The notes: generated by a model not told the origin, from the letters alone. A stretch of 64,000 nucleotides of DNA from Nonomuraea rubra (GCF_014207985.1 NZ_JACHMI010000001.1:5129001-5193000), one strand, 5' to 3'. Counted from the first letter of the stretch, positions 8,365-17,619 are shown. Translations and numbers: made by a program.

Positions 8365-8943
8365 ATGGCTTTCACCGAGAGATCGGCAGCCACCCGGAAC
8401 GCCATCCTCTCGGCCGCCAGGAAGCTGCTCGTCGAGCGCGGTTACGAGGCGATGACGATCCGGGCGGTCGCCTCGCTGGTCGGCGTGGACCCGTCCATGG
8501 TCATGCGCTACTACGGCAGCAAGGCCGGGCTGTTCAACGCGGCCGTGGACGTGGACCTGCAGCTCGACAGGCTCGGCCGGCCGCCGCGCGAGCGGCTGGG
8601 CGAGCTGGTCGTGCGGCACTTCGTGTCCCGCTGGGAAGGCGAGCAGGCCGACGACGTGCTGATCCTCCTGTTGCGCTCGGCCAGCACGAACCCGATGGCC
8701 GCCGAGCGCATGCGCGAGGTGTTCGCGACGCAGGTCACCGCGCTCGTGTCCCGCCTGACGGGGGCGCCCGACGCCGAGCTGCGCGCCGCGCTCACCGCCA
8801 CCCAGCTCCTCGGGCTGGCTCTGACCCGGTACGTGCTGCGGTTCCCGCCCCTGGTGGAAGCCGATGCCGACACGCTCGCCCGCGACATCGGGCCGGTGGT
8901 GCAGCACTACCTGACGGGCGGCGCGCAGCCGCTCACGCGGTGA
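8365..8943 (+). CDS. TetR-family regulator
   Basis: 192 residues from ATG 8365. The N-terminal domain ATRNAILSAARKLLVERGYEAMTIRAVASLVGVDPSMVMRYYGSKAGLF is a standard TetR helix-turn-helix. The C-terminal half (FVSRWEGEQADDVLILLLRSASTNPMAAERMREVF) resembles TetR regulators of the TetR_C_17 type. The start codon appears leaderless. The 3' end overlaps the convergent serine hydrolase gene by 11 bp. No palindromic operator was recognised nearby, so targets are unknown. Confidence 0.85.
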   Translation: MAFTERSAATRNAILSAARKLLVERGYEAMTIRAVASLVGVDPSMVMRYYGSKAGLFNAAVDVDLQLDRLGRPPRERLGELVVRHFVSRWEGEQADDVLILLLRSASTNPMAAERMREVFATQVTALVSRLTGAPDAELRAALTATQLLGLALTRYVLRFPPLVEADADTLARDIGPVVQHYLTGGAQPLTR

Positions 8944-10147
8944 TCCGGCTGCGCTCCTCCTGGATGATCGGCTCGATCTGCAGGTCGTAGTTGCACAGGA
9001 CGACCGCGACCCAGTCGAGGTCGAGGTAGATGCTCCAGTTCGTCGAGCCGCCCGCGATGCCGCCGCCGTGCGAGATGTAGCGCCGGTCGTTGTAGATGGA
9101 CGCGGTCGGCCCGTACGCGTGGAACGCCTCCCCGCGGCGCGGATCCACCGGCCCGCCCTGCCGCAGGGGCGGGCCCGAGACCTTCGCGTTCACGTACAGC
9201 TCGGTGTAGGCGCGCTTGAGCAGCTCGTCCCGCTGCAGCGCCAGCGCGAACCGCACCAGGTCGGGCGCGGTGGCGAAGCCGTTCCCGCCGCCGGAGCCGA
9301 TGAACGCGCGCGCCGAGTTGCTGCCCTTCACCCCGCTGATGCCGCCCTTGTCCAGATGGCGCACGCCGTCGGCGCGCGAGCCGTCCTCCTGCAGCATGTA
9401 CGGGTGCGCGATGCGCTCGTCGGCCAGCCACTCGGTCCTGGTGTAGTAGGCGGAGTCCGCCATGCCCGCCCGCTCGAAGACGTGCTCCCGGACGTACTCG
9501 TGGAACGGCTGCCCGGACACCGCGGCCACCAGCTCGCCGAGCACCTCGTACCCCATGCTGGAGTACTCCTTGCGCGTGCCGGGGGTGAAGCGCAGCCGCT
9601 GTGACCTGGCGCGCGCGGCGAGGTGGCGGGTCCGCTCCTCGACACTTGTGAAGACGTGCGGTTCCGGCGCGTCGTTGGTGGGGTCGGTCATGCCGGACGT
9701 GTGCGTGAGCATCTGGTGGACGGTGACGTGCTCGGCGATCTCCGCAGGGAAGCCGTCCAGGTGGTCGCCGACCTTGTCGTGGAACCTGAGCCTGCCCTGC
9801 TGGGCGAGCTGCACGACGGCCAGGCCGGTGAAGGGCTTGGAGGCCGAGGCGAGGGCGTAGATGGTGTTCAGCTCGTTGGGGATGCGCCGGTCTTTGTCGG
9901 CCATGCCGTACGAGCGGGCCAGCACGTGCCGGCCGCGGTGCGCCAGCAGCACCGTCCCGGAGAACTGGTCGCGCTCGGCCAGGTCCTTGATGTAGCGGTC
10001 GAACGCGCCGCCGGGGCGCAGGCCGGCCGGGATCCCGCCGGAGCCGGTGGCCGCGGCGGCGGCCGGCACGCCGCTCACCGTCAGGGGGACGGCTCCGAGC
10101 AGGCCGAGCGCGGTCCGTCTTGACGGCCGGGGCTGGTGTCCGGTCAT
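8933..10147 (-). CDS. secreted serine hydrolase, beta-lactamase class C/penicillin-binding family
   Basis: 404 residues from ATG 10147. The N-terminus RRTALGLLGAVPLTVSG... AAAAA is a twin-arginine export signal. The acylation motif SxxK is SASK in ALASASKPFT. The YxN position reads YSS (KEYSSMGY) and the third motif is HGGG (SHGGGIAGG). Family members act as D-aminopeptidases, esterases or DD-peptidases. The Ser in place of Asn in the second motif argues for an esterase-like member rather than a beta-lactamase. It is convergent with the TetR gene at 8365 and divergent from the NmrA gene at 10303. Confidence 0.82.
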   Translation of the reverse strand: MTGHQPRPSRRTALGLLGAVPLTVSGVPAAAAATGSGGIPAGLRPGGAFDRYIKDLAERDQFSGTVLLAHRGRHVLARSYGMADKDRRIPNELNTIYALASASKPFTGLAVVQLAQQGRLRFHDKVGDHLDGFPAEIAEHVTVHQMLTHTSGMTDPTNDAPEPHVFTSVEERTRHLAARARSQRLRFTPGTRKEYSSMGYEVLGELVAAVSGQPFHEYVREHVFERAGMADSAYYTRTEWLADERIAHPYMLQEDGSRADGVRHLDKGGISGVKGSNSARAFIGSGGGNGFATAPDLVRFALALQRDELLKRAYTELYVNAKVSGPPLRQGGPVDPRRGEAFHAYGPTASIYNDRRYISHGGGIAGGSTNWSIYLDLDWVAVVLCNYDLQIEPIIQEERSRITA

Positions 10148-10260
10148 GGGTGCCCTCTTCTCCTCGTGATCTTCGCGGGATGGGCACGATGCAACCGCCC
10201 GCGGCGTTTCCGTGGCGTTTCCGGCCGTCTAGCGGGTGCTATTTCGCGTGTAGCGCCTCC

Positions 10261-10279
10261 TGTTCGTACAGAGAGAACA
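10261..10279. promoter_or_regulatory. candidate operator upstream of NmrA-2
   Basis: TGTTCGTACAGAGAGAACA has TGTTC/GAACA arms separated by 9 nt. It lies about 25 bp before the NmrA-2 start and could bind a regulator of the HxlR or MarR type. No regulator gene is adjacent. Confidence 0.35.
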
Positions 10280-10302
10280 CCATCGGACAGGAGATCTTTC
10301 GG

Positions 10303-11121
10303 ATGACGATTCTCGTGACCGGCGCCACGGGGACTGTGGGGCGCCGGATCGTGGGGCAGCTCGCCGAGCGGGGCGTGCCCGTACGGGCGCTGACCAGGAA
10401 CCCCGGCAAGGCCGCGTTCCCCGCCGGGGTCGAGGTGGCCTGCGGCGACCTGACCTCGCTCGAGACGCTGGCCCCGGCGCTGGAGGGTGTGACCGGGCTG
10501 CATCTGATCACGTTCGGGGGCGATGACTACGCGCCGCTGGAGAACGGGCCCGAGCTGGTGGAGCTGGCGGCGAAGGCCGGCGTGACGCGCGTCAGCGTGC
10601 TGAGCAGCTTCGACGAGACCTCCGTCGAGGCGGCGCTGCGGGCCGGTGGGCTGGGGTGGACGCAGCTGTTGTGCATGGAGTTCATGGCCAACGCGTTCGA
10701 CTGGACCGCGTCCGTCCGGGAGGAGGGCGTGGTGCGGGTCTTCGGCAACCACCCGGGGGCCGTGGTGCACGAGGCGGACATTGCCGCCGTGGCCGTCGCC
10801 GCGCTGGTCGAGGAGGGGCACGCGGGGGAGACGTACGTGGTGACCGGGCCCGAGGCGCTGACGCCGGAGGAGCGGGTGCGGCTGCTCGGGGCGGCCATCG
10901 GGCGGGAGATCCGGTTCGAGGAGCAGAGCGAGGAGGAGTACCGGGCCTCCATGCGGGCGGCGGGGGTGGGTGACGACCTGATCGAGTTCGGGGTCAGGCT
11001 CGGCGCCGAGCCGATGGAGGCCGCCTCCGTCGTGGCGCCGACCGTGGAACGGGTCACGGGCCGTCCGGGGCGCACGTTCGCCCAGTGGGCCGCCGAAAAC
11101 GCCGCCGCATTCCGTATTTAA
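10303..11121 (+). CDS. NmrA-like NAD(P)-binding reductase, paralogue of the 6028 gene
   Basis: 272 residues from ATG 10303, with AGGAGA 8 nt upstream. The start MTILVTGATGTVGRRIV carries the GxxGxxG loop. VTRVSVLSSFDE, TYVVTGPEALTPEERVRLL and the C-terminal GRTFAQWAAENAAAF align with the first NmrA protein in this window. It probably reduces or senses a quinone-like compound using NAD(P)H. The epoxide hydrolase starts 20 bp downstream with its own strong ribosome site, so the two are likely one transcript. Confidence 0.87.
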   Translation: MTILVTGATGTVGRRIVGQLAERGVPVRALTRNPGKAAFPAGVEVACGDLTSLETLAPALEGVTGLHLITFGGDDYAPLENGPELVELAAKAGVTRVSVLSSFDETSVEAALRAGGLGWTQLLCMEFMANAFDWTASVREEGVVRVFGNHPGAVVHEADIAAVAVAALVEEGHAGETYVVTGPEALTPEERVRLLGAAIGREIRFEEQSEEEYRASMRAAGVGDDLIEFGVRLGAEPMEAASVVAPTVERVTGRPGRTFAQWAAENAAAFRI

Positions 11122-11141
11122 GAGCTTAGGGAGGAAATATC

Positions 11142-12353
11142 GTGACAATTCACCCGTTCCGGATCGAGATCCCGCAGCAGGACCTGGACGACCTGCGTGC
11201 CCGCCTGGCCATGACCCGCTGGCAGGACCAGCTTCCGGGCACCGGCTGGGAGCGCGGCGTCCCCGCCGGCTACCTCAGGGAGCTGGCCGAGTACTGGCGC
11301 ACCGGCTACGACTGGCGCGCCCACGAGGCCAGGCTCAACGAACTGCCCCACTACACCACCACGATCGACGGCCAGCGCCTGCACTTCGTGCACGTCCGCT
11401 CGGCGCGCGCCGACGCGCTGCCGCTCATGCTGCTGCACGGGTGGCCCGGCACGTTCGTGGAGTTCCTGGACGTCATCGAGCCGCTCTCGCGCGACTTCCA
11501 CCTGGTCATCCCGTCACTGCCCGGCTTCGGCTTCTCCACCCCGCTCTCCGCGCCCGGCTGGGACGCCGCCCGCTCCGCCCGCGCGTTCACCGAGCTGATG
11601 GCCCGGCTCGGCTACCCCCGCTACGGCGTGCAGGGCGGGGACGCCGGCGCCTTCATCGCGCCCGACATGGGCAAGCACGCCCCCGACCACGTCGTCGGCA
11701 TCCACCTCAACGCGGCGCTCACCTTCCCCATCGGCCAGGACGGGGAGATGGACGGGCTGTCGGAGGAGGAGCGGGCGCGCTGGTCGGCCATGGAGAACAT
11801 GAACGACGGCTACCTCCAGACGCAGTCCAAACGGCCGCAGACGGTGTCGTACGGGCTGCACGACTCGCCGGTGGGGCAGCTGGCGTGGATCATGGAGAAG
11901 TTCAAGGAGCTGACGGAGCCCGTGGCTGGGTTGCCGGAGGAGTCGCTCGATCGCGACCTCATGCTCACGAATGTGACCATCTACTGGCTGACGGGGACGG
12001 CGGGGTCGTCGGCGCAGTTCTACTACGAGAACATGAGCGGCGCGGCTTGGGACGCCGCCGGCGAGACGGGCGACTCCGGGGCGTGGGGTGTCACGGAAGA
12101 CTCCGCGGACGGCTCCGCGGGCTGGGCGGGGGCCGAGGGCGGTGCGGGCGGCTGGGCCGCCGCTGCCCGGGGCACCGTCCCCACGGGGGTGCTCGTGTCC
12201 AAGGCGTGCGACGTCACGATCCGCTCCTGGGCCGAACGTGACCACAACATCGTGCACTGGGCCGAATACGACAAGGGCGGGCACTTCTTCGCCGCCGAAC
12301 AGCCCGCCCTCTTCGCTGAAGACGTCACGACCTTCTTCACCAAGCTCCGCTGA
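11142..12353 (+). CDS. epoxide hydrolase (EHN-domain family) with a Gly/Ala-rich insertion
   Basis: 403 residues from GTG 11142, with GGGAGG 7 nt upstream. It has the N-terminal EHN domain ([22 protein letters not shown]), the oxyanion motif HGWPG, the nucleophile in GGDAGAF, and the C-terminal base in [10 protein letters not shown]. It therefore belongs to the microsomal-type epoxide hydrolases, which open epoxides to diols. The usual nucleophile elbow has Trp after Asp; here it is Ala. Residues about 303-334 are a low-complexity Gly/Ala/Asp/Trp stretch where relatives have a short turn before VPTGV, suggesting expansion by local repeats. It is paired with NmrA-2. Confidence 0.85.
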   Translation: MTIHPFRIEIPQQDLDDLRARLAMTRWQDQLPGTGWERGVPAGYLRELAEYWRTGYDWRAHEARLNELPHYTTTIDGQRLHFVHVRSARADALPLMLLHGWPGTFVEFLDVIEPLSRDFHLVIPSLPGFGFSTPLSAPGWDAARSARAFTELMARLGYPRYGVQGGDAGAFIAPDMGKHAPDHVVGIHLNAALTFPIGQDGEMDGLSEEERARWSAMENMNDGYLQTQSKRPQTVSYGLHDSPVGQLAWIMEKFKELTEPVAGLPEESLDRDLMLTNVTIYWLTGTAGSSAQFYYENMSGAAWDAAGETGDSGAWGVTEDSADGSAGWAGAEGGAGGWAAAARGTVPTGVLVSKACDVTIRSWAERDHNIVHWAEYDKGGHFFAAEQPALFAEDVTTFFTKLR

Positions 12354-12429
12354 ACCCTTTCACCGAGCGCCGCGCTGATGGCCGGTGTCGCGCGGCCCTG
12401 GCTGAGGCGTCGCGCGGCACCGGCTTCCG

Positions 12430-12596
12430 CAAGGCGGCTCCCGCAAGGCGGCTCCCGCAAGCGGGGCGCGCAAGACGGGCATGCTCGCAAGGTAGACGCT
12501 GGCGAGGCCGGGGCGCCCGCAATGTGGACTCGCCCGTAGGCCGGGACGCCAGCAATGTGGGCATGCCCGTGAGGCCGGGGCGCCCGCAAAGGCCGG
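12430..12596. repeat. degenerate intergenic tandem repeats
   Basis: The 252-bp gap between the convergent epoxide hydrolase and ATPase genes is almost entirely repeats. GGCTCCCGCAA repeats occur near 12436-12465. A unit of about 33 bp beginning GGCCGGGGCGCCCGCAATG starts at 12506, 12539 and 12573 (the last partial). No coding signal was seen. Confidence 0.75.
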
Positions 12597-12605
12597 CACC
12601 AACGG

Positions 12606-15600
12606 TCAGGTGGACCAGCGCACCTCCGAGGCCGGCTGGTAGCGGCACGTCGAGCCGGTGGAGACCGAGGCGCGCAGGTGCGCGGCGAGCTCCGGGTGGC
12701 GCTGGTCGAGCTGCCGGAGCGTGTTGCGGATGCGGTTGGTGACCGCCTTGCGGGCGCGCTCGGCCTCGTCCCCGAGGCGGCGAGGCCGGCCGCCCAGACC
12801 GGCGGCGGTGCGAAGCTCGTCCAGCAGCGCCTGCCGCTCCACGTCGTACTCGGCCGCACGGCGCTCCTCGCCCAGCTCCACCGCCCGGTCGATCTCCTCG
12901 TCCAGCAGCTCCAGCCGCCTGCGGTAACGCGCCCTGGCCTCCTCGTCGAGCACGTCGTCGCCGCCCATGCCGCGCGCCGCGATCACCACCTCGCCGCCCG
13001 GCGGGTTGAGCAGCTCGACCGCCGGCACGTCGCTGCCCGGGCGGGCGAGCAGGACGCGCAGATCGGCCAGGCCCTTCGAGTCGGGCAGGTGCACGGTACG
13101 ACCGGCGAACGTCAGGGCCCACACCTCGCCGTCGAAGCGGAAGGCGGCGGCGCCGGAGCCCGGCAGGCGTACCAGCATGCCCAGCTCCGCGGCCTCCCGC
13201 TCCACCTGCTCGATCAGCGCGGAGGCGTCGTCGCCGCGGGCCTGCAGCACCTCCGCCAGCCGGGCCCGCGACTCGACCGACCAGGGCCGCGCGCCCAGCA
13301 CGTCGGCCGCGCGGTAGGCCGAGGTGAAGCCGGCGACGGCGTCGTCCCAGCGTTCCTGGGCCGCGTCCAGCACGGCCGCCCAATGGGCGTACGGGCCCTC
13401 CACGGCGACGGTCGCGGTGATACCCCACTGGCCGACGTACGGGGAGATCGCGGCCCTGGCGTGCTCGCAGAGCACGGGATCCTTCGAACGGGCCGCCGCC
13501 TGCGCCTGGAACCTCAGCCACAGCGGCGCCATCCAGCGCAGGTACTGCTCGCCCGACGCCATGATCTGTGCCAGGTGCCGCATGGCCGTCTCGCTGCTTC
13601 CCCCCTGCTGCACCGCGGTCACGGCCTGGTAGAGCGGGAAGTGCGGGCTGCCCCCGTGCCGCATCTCCTCCAGCACGGTGCCGGCGACGTCGAAGCGGCC
13701 CCTGAGCAGGGCGGCCGACCAGCGTTGCATCCAGCGCAGGTCGTGCCTGCCGATGCCCGGCTGCTCGCCGAGGTCGTAGGCGGCGTCGATGCAGGCGTCG
13801 GCCTCGTCGAAGCGGCCGGTGAGCGTGGCGAACGTGGCCTTCAGCACGGCGGCCTCGTGCTGGAACAGCGCCAGCCCCGAGGACTCCGCCCGGGTGGTGA
13901 ACGCGCGCTGCTCCGCCAGGCAACGCGGGTCGCCCAGCTCCAGCAGGGCTCCGGTGCGCCAGGAACGCGCGGTCAGCTCGAGCTGGTCGTCCCCCGTGCG
14001 GCCGGCCACCGCCGACAGCTCCTCGGTGATCGCCAGCCGCTCGGCCGTGGTGCCGGGGCCCCAGATGACGCCCAGCCTGGACAGCAGGCTGTACCCGAGC
14101 GCCTCGTCGTCCTCGCCCTGCCTGGCCAGGTCGGCGGCCACCTCGGTCAGCTCGCGCGCAGCCACGTTCAGCCGGTCCTCACCACTCGCCGGACCCTTAC
14201 CCCCGCGCTCGCCTGCGCCCCGAGCCCCACCCAGGCCGGGCCAGGGCGGGGTGGCCTCCGGGAGCCGGGTGGGAGTGTCGTGGTGCACCAGCTTGTGGTG
14301 GGCCTCGTGGACGAAGCCGGTCCAGCGGCCCTCGCCGATGGGGACCAGGTCGTGCAGCTTGAGGGCCGCGATCGCCAGCAGGTCGGGGGTGTCGAGCCGG
14401 CGGATGAGCGCGAGGGCCGTTTCCAGGCTGCGCACCCCTGCGGTGGTGTCGCCGGCACGGTGCTGCGCCACGCCCAGGTCGAGCCCGATCGTGGCCCGCC
14501 GGCGCAGGTCGGAGGCGGGCGTGAGGTCCAGGGCGCGGCGGAGGTGGCCCACGGCCTCCTCGTCCGCCATCCGGCCCTCGGCGTCCCGGGCCGCCACCAG
14601 GAGCAGGTCGGCCGCGTCGGGCACGGCGGCCAGGTAGGCGTGGTGAGCGCGGACGGCGGGCAGCGCCGTGTCGAGCGCCACCAGCGCGGACGCGTGCAGG
14701 GCGGCCCGGCTCGGCTCGTCGAGCTCGGCGTAGAGGGTCTCGCGCACCAGATCGTGCACGAACGCGTAGCGCCCGGAGCCGTGCGAGACGACGAGCTTCG
14801 CCGACACGGCCTGCTCGAGCGCCTGACGGACGGACCCTTGAGAAGCAAGGGCGGCGCCGCCCCGCCGCCCCGGCAGCGGACCACCAGTGGGATGCGGGCG
14901 GGCGTTGGCGGTGCCGGGGTGCGGGAGGGCGGCTGTGAGATCGCCTGGTCGCGTGGCGGCGAGCTCGGGTGTGGCGCCGCTCGCCGGCGCGTGGGGCGCC
15001 GGGGTGGCGGGGTCGTCGTGCTGGACGCCGGGTTGCGGTGACGACGCGTGGGTCAAGGCCGTGACCAGGCAGCTCTCGGTGAACTCGCGCCCCAGGACCG
15101 CCGCCGTGCGCAGCACGTCGAGCACGCCGCCCGGCAGCCGCGACAGCCGCCGCCGGATCGCCGCGCCCACTCCCGGCGGGATCGTCGCGAGCGGGCTGCC
15201 GCCCTGCCACAGGCGTGCGGTCTGCTCCACGTAGAACGGGTTGCCGCCCGTGCGCTGATGGATGTCCGCGACCAGCCCGGCCTCCGGGGCCACCCCCGTC
15301 GTACGGGCCACCAGCCGCTCCACGCCCTCCAGGTCGAGCCCGGCCAGCGTCACGGTGGTGGCCCTGGCCTCCAGGGAAGGGCTGAGCGGCCCGTCCACCT
15401 CCGCGTCGCGGTAGGTGCCGATCACGAGCAGCCGCTCGAACCAGGCGTGCCGCACCACGAACTCCAGCAGCCGCAGCGAGGCCGCGTCCGCCCAGTGCAG
15501 GTCTTCGAGCACGACCACCACCGGCTGCTCCCGCGAGGCGTCCACCAGCAGGCCGGTCACCGCGTCGTAGAGCTGGAACGCCTCCCCGTCGGCCCCCGCC

Positions 15601-15869
15601 AGGCTCTGCGGCGTGGCGCCGGGGGCCAGCTGCCTGACCACCTGCACCCACGGCCAGTAACCCGGCGCGCCCTCGCCCTCCCAGCAGGCGCCGGTGAGCA
15701 GCCTGGCGCCCCCGCGCACGGCCTCCTGGGCGGCATCGGCCACCAGCGTGCTCTTGCCGATGCCCGCCTCGCCCGTCACGAGAACCAGCGCTCCGTGGCT
15801 GCTCAGCGCACGCTCCACCGCGCCGCGCAGGACGGCGGCGGGTCGTTCGCGCCCGATGAGCATGGCCAT
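12606..15869 (-). CDS. large AAA/STAND-type ATPase with TPR-like C-terminal half
   Basis: 1087 residues from ATG 15869. An N-terminal AAA domain has Walker A (GEAGIGKST, residues 33-41) and Walker B (VVVVLEDLHWAD, about 117-128). A helical region with many Ala/Leu/Arg repeats follows, as in MalT/LuxR-type signal ATPases. No LuxR helix-turn-helix is present. The C-terminus instead has a charged coiled stretch (EEARARYRRRLELLDEEIDRAVELGEERRAAEYDVERQ) and a conserved-looking tail (AVTNRIRNTLRQLDQRHPELAAHLRASV). Residues about 285-345 are a Pro/Ala/His-rich, probably disordered insertion, and a second insertion occurs near residue 560. The cellular role is unknown; a signalling ATPase is an inference. 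Confidence 0.82.
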   Translation of the reverse strand: MAMLIGRERPAAVLRGAVERALSSHGALVLVTGEAGIGKSTLVADAAQEAVRGGARLLTGACWEGEGAPGYWPWVQVVRQLAPGATPQSLAGADGEAFQLYDAVTGLLVDASREQPVVVVLEDLHWADAASLRLLEFVVRHAWFERLLVIGTYRDAEVDGPLSPSLEARATTVTLAGLDLEGVERLVARTTGVAPEAGLVADIHQRTGGNPFYVEQTARLWQGGSPLATIPPGVGAAIRRRLSRLPGGVLDVLRTAAVLGREFTESCLVTALTHASSPQPGVQHDDPATPAPHAPASGATPELAATRPGDLTAALPHPGTANARPHPTGGPLPGRRGGAALASQGSVRQALEQAVSAKLVVSHGSGRYAFVHDLVRETLYAELDEPSRAALHASALVALDTALPAVRAHHAYLAAVPDAADLLLVAARDAEGRMADEEAVGHLRRALDLTPASDLRRRATIGLDLGVAQHRAGDTTAGVRSLETALALIRRLDTPDLLAIAALKLHDLVPIGEGRWTGFVHEAHHKLVHHDTPTRLPEATPPWPGLGGARGAGERGGKGPASGEDRLNVAARELTEVAADLARQGEDDEALGYSLLSRLGVIWGPGTTAERLAITEELSAVAGRTGDDQLELTARSWRTGALLELGDPRCLAEQRAFTTRAESSGLALFQHEAAVLKATFATLTGRFDEADACIDAAYDLGEQPGIGRHDLRWMQRWSAALLRGRFDVAGTVLEEMRHGGSPHFPLYQAVTAVQQGGSSETAMRHLAQIMASGEQYLRWMAPLWLRFQAQAAARSKDPVLCEHARAAISPYVGQWGITATVAVEGPYAHWAAVLDAAQERWDDAVAGFTSAYRAADVLGARPWSVESRARLAEVLQARGDDASALIEQVEREAAELGMLVRLPGSGAAAFRFDGEVWALTFAGRTVHLPDSKGLADLRVLLARPGSDVPAVELLNPPGGEVVIAARGMGGDDVLDEEARARYRRRLELLDEEIDRAVELGEERRAAEYDVERQALLDELRTAAGLGGRPRRLGDEAERARKAVTNRIRNTLRQLDQRHPELAAHLRASVSTGSTCRYQPASEVRWST

Positions 15870-16263
15870 GCCGGAACCCTACGCGGCCCCACCGACAAAC
15901 CGCGGCCGAGCCCCGGACCCCCCGTCAGCGCCGACGGCCAAGACTGCGGCCGAGACCCGAGCGCCCCGCCCGGTCCGGTGCGGGCCGACGAGTTCACCCT
16001 GCGGCCCCTCGGTGGAGATGAAAGTTTCAGCAGGAACCCGCAGGTCGCCGACAGTCCTCCCGAGCCTGGATTGACGCCCGCACCACGGCGTGCGATCAAG
16101 TCTCGTGCAGGGGCTGCCGCCCGTTGGAATTCGGCTGTCGTCCCAACGAAAACAGCTCCGACGCCGGCCGTCCCGCCGCGAGCCGTCCCGAACGGACCGA
16201 ACGGACCGGGCGACGGCGACACGGACGACGGCTCGACGAGAAGGTGCGCCGAACGGACAAGCC
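15870..16263. other. intergenic region between divergent ATPase and metalloprotease genes
   Basis: No gene was recognised in these 394 bp. Reading frames that cross them have arginine/proline-rich composition and no family features. The stretch must hold the ATPase promoter and probably the metalloprotease promoter, but no convincing -35/-10 pair was found. Confidence 0.5.
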
Positions 16264-16297
16264 GGGCCTTGAGGAAGCGCGCCCTTCCTCAAGGCCC
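16264..16297. terminator. perfect 14-bp hairpin upstream of the metalloprotease
   Basis: Arms 16264-16277 (GGGCCTTGAGGAAG) and 16284-16297 (CTTCCTCAAGGCCC) pair perfectly around a 6-nt loop. It lies 55 bp before the metalloprotease start. It may stop upstream transcription, or form a 5' leader structure if the promoter is further upstream. Confidence 0.6.
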
Positions 16298-16322
16298 AAC
16301 AAGGCCGACAAGGTCCCACGAA

Positions 16323-16336
16323 TGTTAGCGCTACCA
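16323..16336. promoter_or_regulatory. LacI-type operator
   Basis: TGTTAGCGCTACCA is centred on AGCGCT, with near-perfect TGGTAGC/GCTAACA symmetry. LacI-family sites of this type (for example CebR, core GAGCGCTC) control secreted polysaccharide-active genes in actinomycetes. It sits just before the metalloprotease ribosome site. Confidence 0.6.
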
Positions 16337-16351
16337 GAACGGAGGACCGGC

Positions 16352-17614
16352 GTGAAGAAACGCATGAGACGCCTGGCCATCCTGCCCATCCTGCTCATCT
16401 GCGGCTTCCTGTTACCGGCCCGCCCCGCCCTGGCGGACACGAACGTGGCGATGACCGCGACCCCGATGGCCTCGTACACCTCCCCCTGGGAGAGCGTCGC
16501 GGCGATCAACGACGGCATCGACCCCCCGAGCTCGAACGACACCGTCAACCGCCGCTGGGGCACCTGGCCCAACACCGGCTCCCAGTGGGCCGAGCTCACC
16601 TGGAGCGCCGCCCAGCCGCTCACCTCCGCCGAGGTGTACTTCTTCGACGACGGCGGCGGCGTGCGCGTCCCGGCCTCGTGGAAGCTGCAACGCTGGACAG
16701 GCAGCGCGTACGCGGACATTCCCGGCACCTACCCGATCAACGTCAACGCCTACAACAGGGTCACGTTCGCCTCGGCCGTGAGCACCACGCGGCTGCGGGT
16801 CGTGCTGCAGAGCGGGCAGGCGTCGGTCGGGCTGCTGGAGGTCAGGGCGTGGACCGCCGGCTCGCCGGGCGGCACGGGCTGGAACCCTCCGGGCAACCTC
16901 GTCACCCCGCTGAACGAGGTCTGGCAGCACCAGGAGAGCACCTACCCGAACCTGTACGGGTTCCGCAACTACGGCTGGGACCAGGTCATGGCCAACCGCG
17001 GCTCGATCAACTACTGCGTCCGCTGGGACTCCAGCGCCTCGGTGACCGCCGCGCAGCGCGACCAGATCCATGCCACGCTGGCCCGCCAGTTCAAGAAGTG
17101 GATGGACGTCATGGTCGGCCACAACGGCTGGCCGTACAGCAGTGTGCCGGTGAAGGTGGTGGGCTGGGCCGTGCGCGACCGCGCGCAGCTCCAGTGGAGC
17201 GACACCTCCGTCGACATCTACGTCAACGACATCCGCGAGAACGCTCCCCAGTGCGCCGAGGCGTGCGGCCGGTTCTTCAACCAGAGCGGCAACTACCCGA
17301 ACTGCCCGGGCGGCGCCTCGCACCACTACGACATGTCGCTCTGGCTGACCGCAGGCTTCGGCGGCGGTGCGGGCGGCGACTGGGGTCAGCGCATCGGCAG
17401 CGAGTACTACCTGTCCAACCTCAACGCCGACAACGTGCACATCCTGCTGCACGAGATGGGGCACTCGTTCGGCCTGGACGACTTCTACGACTGGACGCCG
17501 ACCGGGGTGTGCTGCTTCCTGATGAAGGCGGGCAGCGCGTCGTCGATCACGGAGTTCGACGCGTGGATGTTCCGTGACTGGTGGCGGCATCTGAAGAGCC
17601 GCTACGGGGTGTGA
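16352..17614 (+). CDS. secreted zinc metalloprotease with N-terminal discoidin/CBM-like domain
   Basis: GTG 16352 follows GGAGGA and gives 420 residues. Residues 1-32 are a Sec signal peptide (KKRMRRLAILPILLICGFLLPARPALA). A jelly-roll domain resembling F5/8-C or carbohydrate-binding modules follows (NVAMTATPMASYTSPWESVAAINDG ... LEVRAWTAG). After a Pro/Gly linker comes a metalloprotease domain with HEMGHSFGLDD, the HExxHxxGxxD zinc motif of metzincins, and a Met in the downstream CCFLMKAG turn. It likely degrades or binds extracellular material. The LacI-type operator upstream suggests control by a carbohydrate signal. Confidence 0.85.
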   Translation: MKKRMRRLAILPILLICGFLLPARPALADTNVAMTATPMASYTSPWESVAAINDGIDPPSSNDTVNRRWGTWPNTGSQWAELTWSAAQPLTSAEVYFFDDGGGVRVPASWKLQRWTGSAYADIPGTYPINVNAYNRVTFASAVSTTRLRVVLQSGQASVGLLEVRAWTAGSPGGTGWNPPGNLVTPLNEVWQHQESTYPNLYGFRNYGWDQVMANRGSINYCVRWDSSASVTAAQRDQIHATLARQFKKWMDVMVGHNGWPYSSVPVKVVGWAVRDRAQLQWSDTSVDIYVNDIRENAPQCAEACGRFFNQSGNYPNCPGGASHHYDMSLWLTAGFGGGAGGDWGQRIGSEYYLSNLNADNVHILLHEMGHSFGLDDFYDWTPTGVCCFLMKAGSASSITEFDAWMFRDWWRHLKSRYGV

Positions 17615-17619
17615 GACGA

